Shown here piece after piece: positions 1-7,344 of a stretch of DNA of 7,344 nucleotides. The notes under the pieces are model-generated. The model was not told where the DNA came from and made no database searches. It saw nothing but the letters and a program-made list of their open reading frames with translations. This DNA comes from Acidocella sp. (GTDB taxonomy: Bacteria > Pseudomonadota > Alphaproteobacteria > Acetobacterales > Acetobacteraceae): contig JAQNCU010000136.1 in assembly GCA_029077775.1 (NCBI GenBank), forward strand, positions 1 through 7,344. The letters run 5' to 3'. Numbering within the stretch: the stretch's first letter is position 1; each line of letters opens with the position of its first letter. The position numbers and the translations under genes are program-made.

Positions 1-324
1 GACCTTAATTTTGGCGCCGCAATAGGAAAAAATACCCTCGGTGACGACCGTGATCATGTCCACGCCGTCAACCTCGGCGCTGACAATGAAGGGGGCCGGT
101 TTGTAGTCAGGATAGGTGGTGCCCGCGCCGATGGCGGTGATCTGGCCATCGATGAACAGATGCGGGTCGGTCCGGGTCAGCGTGCCATCATGGTTGGCGT
201 AGCGGTCGCACGCACCAGCCATGCCCGGCTTTATGTAGCACATCACTGGGCAGGCATCGCAACGTATCGGCGGCCCGGCGGCAGCGGCGGTGACGGCGGG
301 CGGGGGCGTGGTTTCTCGCATCAT
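1..324 (-). CDS. hnr: Probable 6-hydroxynicotinate reductase, N-terminal part (cut by left window edge)
   Basis: The minus strand is open from an ATG at 324-322 to the window edge, giving 108 residues with no stop. The next codon is also ATG, and an in-frame stop lies just upstream at 330-328, so the start is well bounded. GGAA at 336-333, eight bases upstream, can serve as ribosome binding site. After a Pro/Ala-rich leader comes a cysteine cluster, C22-x2-C25-x3-C29-x9-C39, in the context CDACPVMCYIKPG...GACDRYAN, expected to hold an Fe-S cluster. From memory of the family, this is the N-terminus of proteins annotated as 6-hydroxynicotinate reductase. In Eubacterium barkeri that enzyme uses reduced ferredoxin to make 1,4,5,6-tetrahydro-6-oxonicotinate, the substrate of enamidase. 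The enamidase gene in the divergent operon supports this reading. Most of the protein lies outside the window, so a related ring-reducing or Fe-S enzyme is not excluded. Confidence 0.72.
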   Translation of the reverse strand, partial: MMRETTPPPAVTAAAAGPPIRCDACPVMCYIKPGMAGACDRYANHDGTLTRTDPHLFIDGQITAIGAGTTYPDYKPAPFIVSAEVDGVDMITVVTEGIFSYCGAKIKV

Positions 325-325
325 G

Positions 326-373
326 CGTCAATTTCCGTCAATTTCCGTTAATTTCCGTCAATTTCCGTTGACC
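326..373. repeat. Four-copy 10-bp tandem repeat (CGTCAATTTC) plus degenerate fifth copy
   Basis: Copies start at 326, 336, 346 and 356. Three are identical (CGTCAATTTC) and the third has one change (CGTTAATTTC). A fifth, degenerate copy starts at 366 (CGTTGACC). The array fills the gap between the divergent reductase and molybdenum-hydroxylase genes. Its 10-bp period would put each copy on nearly the same face of the helix, as in an array of regulator half-sites. On the minus strand each unit reads as GGAAATTGACG, and the copy nearest the reductase ATG supplies its ribosome binding site. The repeat itself is directly visible; a regulatory role is inferred from position and period. Confidence 0.9.
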
Positions 374-396
374 TCGGAACCCGGCTCATCTAGCCT
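368..396 (+). promoter_or_regulatory. Candidate promoter of the molybdenum hydroxylase-enamidase operon
   Basis: TTGACC at 368-373 matches the sigma-70 -35 consensus at five of six positions. Seventeen bases later, TAGCCT at 391-396 is a poor -10 (three of six). Transcription would begin near 403, about 38 bases before the GTG start at 441. The -35 lies in the degenerate last copy of the 10-bp tandem repeat, with the intact copies directly upstream. A factor bound to the repeats could therefore contact polymerase or block it. The weak -10 would suit an activator-dependent promoter. Prediction only. Confidence 0.4.
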
Positions 397-401
397 CCAT
401 G

Positions 402-429
402 TCATTAGCACACAAATGAGTAAAGGCAA
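402..429 (-). promoter_or_regulatory. Candidate promoter of the 6-hydroxynicotinate reductase gene
   Basis: On the minus strand, TTGCCT (complement of 424-429) is followed after 16 bases by TAATGA (complement of 402-407). TG stands one base before that hexamer, an extended -10 arrangement. Transcription would start near 395 and run leftward through the tandem repeat, placing the repeat in the 5' untranslated region of the reductase. The two candidate promoters overlap head-on. The match is modest, and the true start could be elsewhere in 366-440. Confidence 0.28.
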
Positions 430-440
430 CAAAAACCGGC

Positions 441-1301
441 GTGAAACCATGTGCGTTCATCTATCATCGGCCATCCGGGCTGCCAGAAGCTCTGGCCTTG
501 CTGGCGGCACATGCGCCCACCGGGGGGCGGGTGCTGGCCGGCGGGCAGAGCCTGGTGCCGATGATGGCCTACCGCATGGCCCAGCCATCGCATCTGATCG
601 ACATCAACCACATCGCCACGTTACAGGGCGCGGCCATGCAAAACGGGGCGCTGGTGATCGGCACCACCACCCGCCATGCGGCCTTCAAAACGGGGATCTG
701 CCCGGGGCCATTGGGGGCGATGCTGGGTTTTGTCTCATCGCACATCGCGCACGGGCCCATCCGCAATCGCGGCACGTTCGGCGGCAGCCTCGCCAATGCC
801 GACCCGGCCTCGGAATGGTGTCTGGTGATGGTCACCCTGGGCGGACGCGTGATGCTCCAACATGCATCCGGCACGCGCATGGTGGCGGCGGGGGATTTTT
901 TCACCGGGGTCATGGCCACCGCCCTGGCGGATGATGAGATGCTGACCGAGGCCCATCTTCCGTGGGGGCAAGGCGACCAGTGGGGGTTTTACGAGATCAG
1001 CCGCCGCGCCGGGGATTATGCTCTGGCCATGTGTTTGGTGGTCTACAGGCTGGATAACGGTCTGATGCGCGATGTGCGTCTTGGCATTGGCGGCGCTGAG
1101 GCCACACCGCGCCGGTTGGCGGCGGCGGAGGCGATATTGGCGGGGCAGGCACCCACCGGGCCAAATTTCATCCAGGCCGCCGATGCCGCGGCGGCGATGC
1201 TGAAGCCCATGACCGACCACAACGTAACCGCCTTGTTCCGGCGCGATCTGGTACGTGCGGCGGTGCGGCGCGCATTGCACCACAGCCTTAACCATGAGTA
1301 G
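441..1301 (+). CDS. Molybdenum hydroxylase FAD-binding subunit (probable nicotinate dehydrogenase)
   Basis: This is the 286-residue FAD subunit of a xanthine-dehydrogenase-family enzyme, which passes electrons from the [2Fe-2S] subunit to the final acceptor in the cytoplasm. The start is GTG at 441: an in-frame stop lies at 417-419 with no other start between, and the resulting N-terminus (MKPCAFIYHRPSGLPEAL) fits the family exactly. AAAGG at 422-426 is a distant, weak ribosome binding site. The FAD-binding motifs are AGGQS at residues 33-37 and IRNRGTFGGSLANADP from residue 107. The C-terminal domain includes YEISRRAGDYALA from residue 184. Length is normal, and there is no extra cysteine cluster of the 4-hydroxybenzoyl-CoA reductase type. 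It is the first gene of the operon, ending six bases before the molybdopterin subunit. Family assignment is firm. The substrate is inferred from the enamidase and reductase genes nearby. Confidence 0.9.
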   Translation: MKPCAFIYHRPSGLPEALALLAAHAPTGGRVLAGGQSLVPMMAYRMAQPSHLIDINHIATLQGAAMQNGALVIGTTTRHAAFKTGICPGPLGAMLGFVSSHIAHGPIRNRGTFGGSLANADPASEWCLVMVTLGGRVMLQHASGTRMVAAGDFFTGVMATALADDEMLTEAHLPWGQGDQWGFYEISRRAGDYALAMCLVVYRLDNGLMRDVRLGIGGAEATPRRLAAAEAILAGQAPTGPNFIQAADAAAAMLKPMTDHNVTALFRRDLVRAAVRRALHHSLNHE

Positions 1302-1307
1302 CGGGCG

Positions 1308-3559
<2,252 letters not shown>

Positions 3560-3563
<4 letters not shown>

Positions 3564-4018
3564 AATTGCACGTCAATGGCCGGGATTACGACATCGCGGT
3601 GGAAGCGCGCCGGACCCTGGCCGATGCGCTGCGTAAGGATTGCGGGCTGACCGGCACGCATATTGGCTGCGAGCACGGGGTGTGCGGGGCCTGCACGGTG
3701 ATTATGGATGGCGCGGCGGTGCGCGCCTGCCTGATCTTCGCGGTGCAGGCGGAAGGTGCCGTAATCCGCACGGTGGAGGGGCTCGCGGCCGGTGGCCTGC
3801 ATGTCATCCAGCAGGAATTCGTCGCACATCACGGGCTGCAATGCGGGTTTTGCACGCCAGGGTTTTTAATGCTGGCGGTGGCGGCGCGGGAGGCTGAACC
3901 CGACCTGACCGACGCCGAAATTCTCGACGTGCTTTCAGCCAATTTGTGCCGGTGCACCGGCTACCAGAACATCGTGAAAGCGGTGAGTGCGAGCGCGCGC
4001 CGCATGAGGGAGACCTGA
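3560..4018 (+). CDS. Molybdenum hydroxylase [2Fe-2S] subunit (probable nicotinate dehydrogenase)
   Basis: This 152-residue electron-transfer subunit carries two [2Fe-2S] clusters between the molybdenum site and FAD. The N-terminal plant-type ferredoxin domain (about residues 1-75) has C37, C42, C45 and C57 in GCEHGVCGACTV...C. The C-terminal helical domain has C95, C98, C130 and C132 in QCGFCTPG and NLCRCTGYQNI. All eight ligands are present and the length is usual. Its ATG overlaps the TGA of the molybdopterin gene (ATGA at 3560-3563), suggesting translational coupling, and GGGGGAC just upstream can act as ribosome binding site. The order FAD, molybdopterin, iron-sulfur differs from the common FAD, iron-sulfur, molybdopterin order of CO-dehydrogenase-type operons. 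Assignment to the family is secure; the specific enzyme name follows from context. Confidence 0.93.
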
Positions 4019-4019
4019 C

Positions 4020-5231
4020 ATGGCAGGACCAGGCGGGCAGGACCAACAAAAAGGCCGGATGGTGATCCGCAATATCGGGTTGCTGCTATCAGGCAAATTG
4101 GAACAACCGATCCTCGACGCGGATTGCGTGGTCGCCGAGCACGGCAAAATCGTCGCCGTTGGGCGTGCGGGCCTGTGCGATACCGGCAATGCGACCATCG
4201 AGATCGACGCTCAGGGTGCCGCGCTGACCCCCGGTTTGATCGACAGCCACGTACACCCGGTTTTTGGCGATTGGACACCACGGCAAAACCAGCTTGGCTG
4301 GATCGAGAGCACGCTGAATGGTGGCGTCACGACCATGATCTCAGCCGGTGAGGTGCATATGCCAGGGCGGCCACGGGATATTGTGGGGCTCAAGGCACTC
4401 GCGATTACCGCGCAGCGGGCCTACCAGAATTTCAAGCCGGGCGGTGTGAAGGTTCTAGGCGGCGCGCCCGTGATCGAACAGGGGATGGTGGAGAGCGATT
4501 TTGCCGAACTGGCGGCAGCCGGGGTGAGTTTGCTGGGAGAGGTCGGTTTGGGCTCGGTAAAGGCGGGGTATGAGGCGCGGGAAATGGTGGCCTGGGCGCG
4601 CAAATATGGCATCCAGAGTACCATCCACACCGGCGGGCCGAGCGTGCCGGGCTCAGGTTACATCGACGCCGATACGGTGCTGGAGGCCGACGCGGACATT
4701 ATCGGGCATATTAATGGCGGGCACACGGCTTTGCCGCTGCGCCAGATACGTTGCCTTTGCGAAGGCTGCGGGCGCGGGATTGAGATTGTGCATAATGGCA
4801 ATGAGCTGGCCGGGCTGACGGCGCTGCGCTACGCCCGTGAATTGGGGCAGATGGAGCGGGTGATTCTGGGCACTGACGGGCCTGCGGGGTCAGGCGTGCA
4901 GCCGCTTGGTATTTTGCGGATGATCGCGATGCTGTCATCACTCGGCGATGTGCCGCCCGAGATCATGTTTTGCGCCGCGACCGGCAACACCGCGCGGCTG
5001 CGCAAGCTCGATTGCGGGATCATCGAACCCGGGCGCGCCGCAGATTTTGTGATCTGTGACCGTGCCCAGCATTCGGCGGGCACCGACATGCTTGATAGTG
5101 TGCGCAAGGGTGATTTGCCGGGGATCGGCATGGTGATCATAGACGGGATGATCCGGTGCCACCGCAGCCGCAATACCCCGCCCGCCGAGCGCGTGCCCGT
5201 GGTGGTGGAAACGCAGGCACGACCCGAATGA
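4020..5231 (+). CDS. ena: Enamidase (1,4,5,6-tetrahydro-6-oxonicotinate amidohydrolase)
   Basis: This 403-residue protein is an amidohydrolase-superfamily enzyme closely resembling E. barkeri enamidase as recalled from its sequence. That enzyme hydrolyses 1,4,5,6-tetrahydro-6-oxonicotinate to 2-formylglutarate and ammonia. Shared stretches include LNGGVTTMISAG, MPGRPRD, KALAIT, GEVGLG, HINGG, PLGILR and the C-terminal SRNTPPA. Candidate ligands of the two-metal centre are H77 and H79 (DSHVH), E174 (GEVGLG, where many relatives have a carboxylated lysine), H203 (IHTGG), H230 (GHINGG) and D286 (GTDGP). The chosen ATG lies one base after the iron-sulfur subunit stop and has GAGGGAGA at 4006-4013. 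The ATG at 4059 (MVIRNIG) aligns better with the E. barkeri N-terminus and is an alternative that would remove 13 residues. As last gene of the operon, it points to reductive nicotinate breakdown as the operon's job. A different cyclic enamide substrate remains possible. Confidence 0.88.
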   Translation: MAGPGGQDQQKGRMVIRNIGLLLSGKLEQPILDADCVVAEHGKIVAVGRAGLCDTGNATIEIDAQGAALTPGLIDSHVHPVFGDWTPRQNQLGWIESTLNGGVTTMISAGEVHMPGRPRDIVGLKALAITAQRAYQNFKPGGVKVLGGAPVIEQGMVESDFAELAAAGVSLLGEVGLGSVKAGYEAREMVAWARKYGIQSTIHTGGPSVPGSGYIDADTVLEADADIIGHINGGHTALPLRQIRCLCEGCGRGIEIVHNGNELAGLTALRYARELGQMERVILGTDGPAGSGVQPLGILRMIAMLSSLGDVPPEIMFCAATGNTARLRKLDCGIIEPGRAADFVICDRAQHSAGTDMLDSVRKGDLPGIGMVIIDGMIRCHRSRNTPPAERVPVVVETQARPE

Positions 5232-5279
5232 AAACCCAACTTGCGTAAGATCCGAAGCCTCGGCAAAGAGTAATGGCTG

Positions 5280-5310
5280 AAAGGCGGAAAAGCAGGAACC
5301 TCCCGCCTTT
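5280..5310. terminator. Inverted repeat after the enamidase gene, possible weak terminator
   Basis: AAAGGCGG at 5280-5287 pairs perfectly with CCGCCTTT at 5303-5310 around a 15-base loop, in the 94-bp gap between enamidase and the small membrane protein gene. The stem is GC-rich in the middle, but only three T residues end it and GATC follows, so as an intrinsic terminator it is poor. It ends 15 bases before the next ATG, so it could instead influence translation of that gene. Confidence 0.35.
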
Positions 5311-5325
5311 GATCGAGGACCGGAC

Positions 5326-5652
5326 ATGACCCACGCCATAAATCTGATTGTTTTTTTGTTGCTGACGGTGGCAGGGCTGGTGATGGCGGTGACCGGTTTT
5401 ATCGACGGCTTGTTGGCCTCCGCGATGACCGCAGCCCATGTACCGGCCAACGCGCAGACGATTCTTCTATTTATCGCCGCCGCATGTCTGGTGGTGTTTG
5501 CAATCAAGGCGTTGGGCCGCGTTCTGGCCGCTCTGGTCATTGTGTTGCTGGTGCTTTTGTTGCTGCACAAAACCGATCCGGGACTGGGAATGCCGCAGGG
5601 CCACGTTCCTGCCTGGATGACTATGCCCACAGCGCCGCATATTACATTATAA
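5326..5652 (+). CDS. Small three-helix membrane protein of unknown function
   Basis: This 108-residue protein is not recognised as any named family. Three strongly hydrophobic segments are visible: about residues 5-26, 44-62 and 66-81. The short basic loop between the last two (K61-R65) should lie in the cytoplasm, which would put both ends outside the cytoplasm. The C-terminal 27 residues are polar and rich in proline and methionine, without cysteines. GAGG at 5315-5318, eight bases before the ATG, is a good ribosome binding site and supports this as a real gene. A run of seven T residues (5351-5357) falls inside the first helix and could be a slippage site. The gene follows enamidase on the same strand after 94 bp. 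It could be read from the operon, but nothing in its sequence suggests nicotinate metabolism. It converges on the flippase gene, leaving 24 bp between stops. Confidence 0.65.
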   Translation: MTHAINLIVFLLLTVAGLVMAVTGFIDGLLASAMTAAHVPANAQTILLFIAAACLVVFAIKALGRVLAALVIVLLVLLLLHKTDPGLGMPQGHVPAWMTMPTAPHITL

Positions 5653-5676
5653 ACCCAAGCAATTTACCGGCGAACT

Positions 5677-7203
5677 TTATCCCGGTTTGAGACGGCGATG
5701 CCGAATTATGTTCACCGTGCTGGCCAACGTATCACGCGCCACAACCGCCATGGTCGCCGCGTAAAGCAACCCACCCGCGCCACACAGCACCGCCAGCCTT
5801 TCGATGATCGACATTTCCGGCAAGGCCGCAGACAGCCAAAAAATGCCCGCCACCATCACGAGGGCCGCGAACACCGGCGGCGTGACCGCACGGAGCCATT
5901 GCCGGACCCGCAGGTTGATCAAGCGTAGCGCCAGAACGGCACAGAACGGAACCGTTACGATATAGGGAAGAACAAAAGGTGCTGCGATAATTCGCGGCCC
6001 AAAAATATGCATGAGCGCAAATAAAATGATGGAAAGCCCGGTTTGGATTGCGGTTAACGCGGTCAGCCAGGCCGGACGATTATGCAACAGCAAGACCGCG
6101 CCGAAATAATCGAACGCCAAAGAACATAATGCGCCCACCGACAGCCAGGCAAACACCCCGGACGCCCCCGCCCAACGGGCTCCGAACAGCAACACGATAA
6201 TCGGCGATGCCACCGCCGCCGCGCCCAGAAAAATTGGCGCACAGCATGTGAACACCAACCGCGTGGCTGTCAAAAACACGCGCTGCAAACGTGCCGTGTT
6301 ATCTTGCGACTCAGACAAAGCGGGCATCGCCACACCGTTCACCGGACCTGTTGCGACCATTTGCAACGCGAGCTTCAAACGCTTACCGATGCTGTAAATG
6401 CCCACCGCAACTGGGCCAAATATCAGCGCCACAAGTGCCGTGTCCGCATTTTGATTCAGAACACCCAGCGCCGCATTGCCGCTGATGGCGCGCAGATACA
6501 CCAATATTTCCCGCGTTGTGGCCAGCGATACCCGCAGGCCCGGCCGCCATGGCGTGATCAGCCACAGCATGGCGAGACCTGAGAATGAGCCAACGCATTG
6601 CTGGATAACCAGAGACCAGACACCCAAACCCAGCAAGGCGGCCCCTACCCCCGCAACGGCACCGATCAACATGCCGATGACGGAACGAATGGCGAGAACG
6701 CGCATCTGAAAATTACGCATCAGCCACGCCTCCTGTGTGCGGCTGAGCGACAAGGCAATGAGGATGAGGCTCATCGGCCGGATCACACGCCCCAGACCGT
6801 CCGCGTGAAACAGGCGGTCAGCCAAAAAGGAAATGCCGCAAAGTATAAGGGCGCAACCGATACCCAGAGCAAAGCTGATCCAGAAAGCTGTTGTCCACTC
6901 CTCATGCGTTGCCTTAAGCTTACGCATCATCGGTGTGACAATCTGGTCGATTGTCAGCGACTTCAGCGAGTAGATAAAGGTAAACGAGATTGCGACGTAA
7001 CCGAAATCTTTCGGGTTTAGCAAATGTGCGAGGATTGAGAACACAACAAGCGACAGGCCCTGGACGGAAACCATTTCAATGGTGATCCACATAGCCCCCG
7101 AGATCGCCCGCACGCCCAAAGAGCGTACCGGGGCCGCGGGTTTGGAACCGGGGAGATCCACACCGATAACAACGCCGCGATCATCTTCATGGCCATCTGT
7201 CAT
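5677..7203 (-). CDS. Polysaccharide flippase, Wzx/PST type (oligosaccharide translocase)
   Basis: This 508-residue, highly hydrophobic protein has many membrane segments (about 12 expected). A hydrophilic N-terminal tail of about 30 residues precedes LGVRAISGAMW and then ILAHLLNPKDFGYVAI (around residues 57-72). That pair is the signature start of lipopolysaccharide or exopolysaccharide exporters of the MOP superfamily. Such proteins move lipid-linked oligosaccharides across the inner membrane for capsule, exopolysaccharide or O-antigen assembly. The start is the outermost ATG, at 7203-7201. GAAAG touches the ATG directly, so the ribosome binding site is poor, and a later GTG in the tail is possible. 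It lies 51 bp downstream of another minus-strand gene and converges on the small membrane protein gene. By eye, parts of this gene are less GC-rich than the catabolic operon. The exported sugar cannot be told from the sequence. Confidence 0.85.
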   Translation of the reverse strand: MTDGHEDDRGVVIGVDLPGSKPAAPVRSLGVRAISGAMWITIEMVSVQGLSLVVFSILAHLLNPKDFGYVAISFTFIYSLKSLTIDQIVTPMMRKLKATHEEWTTAFWISFALGIGCALILCGISFLADRLFHADGLGRVIRPMSLILIALSLSRTQEAWLMRNFQMRVLAIRSVIGMLIGAVAGVGAALLGLGVWSLVIQQCVGSFSGLAMLWLITPWRPGLRVSLATTREILVYLRAISGNAALGVLNQNADTALVALIFGPVAVGIYSIGKRLKLALQMVATGPVNGVAMPALSESQDNTARLQRVFLTATRLVFTCCAPIFLGAAAVASPIIVLLFGARWAGASGVFAWLSVGALCSLAFDYFGAVLLLHNRPAWLTALTAIQTGLSIILFALMHIFGPRIIAAPFVLPYIVTVPFCAVLALRLINLRVRQWLRAVTPPVFAALVMVAGIFWLSAALPEMSIIERLAVLCGAGGLLYAATMAVVARDTLASTVNIIRHRRLKPG

Positions 7204-7238
7204 CTTTCAGCGCGTGTGCGGAACATCACGACGCCGCT

Positions 7239-7254
7239 GGCGCGATTATGCGCC
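7239..7254. repeat. Short hairpin directly after the stop of the upstream minus-strand gene
   Basis: GGCGC at 7239-7243 pairs with GCGCC at 7250-7254 around a six-base loop. The hairpin abuts the stop codon (7257-7255) of the minus-strand gene entering from the right. No T run follows, so it is not a convincing terminator. It may only be a short structure in an operon mRNA between that gene and the flippase gene. Confidence 0.25.
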
Positions 7255-7344
7255 TCACGAGGCATTGTGAAATGCCGTACGCACCGGTACCGACTGATCT
7301 GGCACACCACGCGCATCCCTCAACCCTTCAAACATCGCTCTGAA
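7255..7344 (-). CDS. C-terminal end of an unidentified gene (cut by right window edge)
   Basis: On the minus strand one frame is open from the window edge to a TGA at 7257-7255. It gives 29 residues ending VPDQSVPVRTAFHNAS; the other two minus frames stop within a few codons of the edge. The stop lies 51 bp upstream of the flippase start on the same strand, which fits the preceding gene of a polysaccharide operon. The fragment is too short to assign a family. A perfect 6-bp hairpin (GGCATT at 7261-7266, AATGCC at 7271-7276) lies within the last codons. Open length alone is weak evidence for coding. Confidence 0.4.
   Translation of the reverse strand, partial: FRAMFEGLRDARGVPDQSVPVRTAFHNAS

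Noticed and set aside
326..373. The tandem repeat as a CRISPR array or origin iterons
   Set aside because: Units are 10 bp and directly adjacent with no spacers, and no Cas or replication initiator gene is present.
290..934. A 214-codon plus-strand frame spanning the intergenic repeat and the FAD gene
   Set aside because: It overlaps the FAD subunit in another frame, its translation is low-complexity Arg/Gly/His, and the FAD frame has all the expected motifs.
5666..5685. ACCGG/CCGGT inverted repeat near the two convergent stop codons as a bidirectional terminator
   Set aside because: The stem is only five pairs with a loop of about ten bases and no strong T runs; too weak to call.
5697..7020. 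Several short plus-strand frames opposite the flippase gene (for example 5698-5928, 6304-6582, 6598-7020)
   Set aside because: They are antisense to a well-supported membrane transporter, give polar His/Arg/Gln-rich translations, and lack ribosome binding sites.

Overview
The window is GC-rich and densely coded, with short gaps and Shine-Dalgarno-type starts. Codon use and protein style suggest an alphaproteobacterium, possibly near the Acetobacteraceae. That placement is by impression only. There is no rRNA, tRNA, transposase or CRISPR array here.

The left three quarters (1-5231) look like a nicotinate (or related N-heteroaromatic) catabolic locus of the reductive type known from Eubacterium barkeri and Azorhizobium. 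A minus-strand gene cut by the left edge (1-324) encodes the N-terminus of a probable 6-hydroxynicotinate reductase. Divergent from it is a tightly packed plus-strand operon. It encodes the FAD subunit (441-1301), molybdopterin subunit (1308-3563) and [2Fe-2S] subunit (3560-4018) of a xanthine-dehydrogenase-family molybdenum hydroxylase, followed by a convincing enamidase (4020-5231). Read together: the Mo enzyme hydroxylates nicotinate to 6-hydroxynicotinate, the reductase makes 1,4,5,6-tetrahydro-6-oxonicotinate, and enamidase opens the ring to 2-formylglutarate and ammonia. The later steps, a transporter and a regulator are not in the window.

The 116-bp divergent intergenic region (325-440) holds the most striking non-coding signal: a 10-bp unit repeated four times in tandem at 326-365, with a degenerate fifth copy running into a TTGACC -35-like box. 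The period is close to one helical turn. The copy nearest the reductase also supplies its likely ribosome binding site. Putative promoters for the two directions overlap head-on.

The right part is different. After a 94-bp gap with an 8-bp-stem inverted repeat comes a small three-helix membrane protein of unknown role (5326-5652). It converges on a minus-strand polysaccharide flippase of the Wzx/PST type (5677-7203). Upstream of that lies the tail of another minus-strand gene entering from the right edge (7255-7344). This appears to be the end of a surface-polysaccharide locus, unrelated to the catabolic genes.

The most unusual protein feature is in the molybdopterin subunit: the usual glycine-rich PD(V/I)GGGFG.K loop is shortened to PDFGQK, while the catalytic glutamate near the C-terminus is retained.
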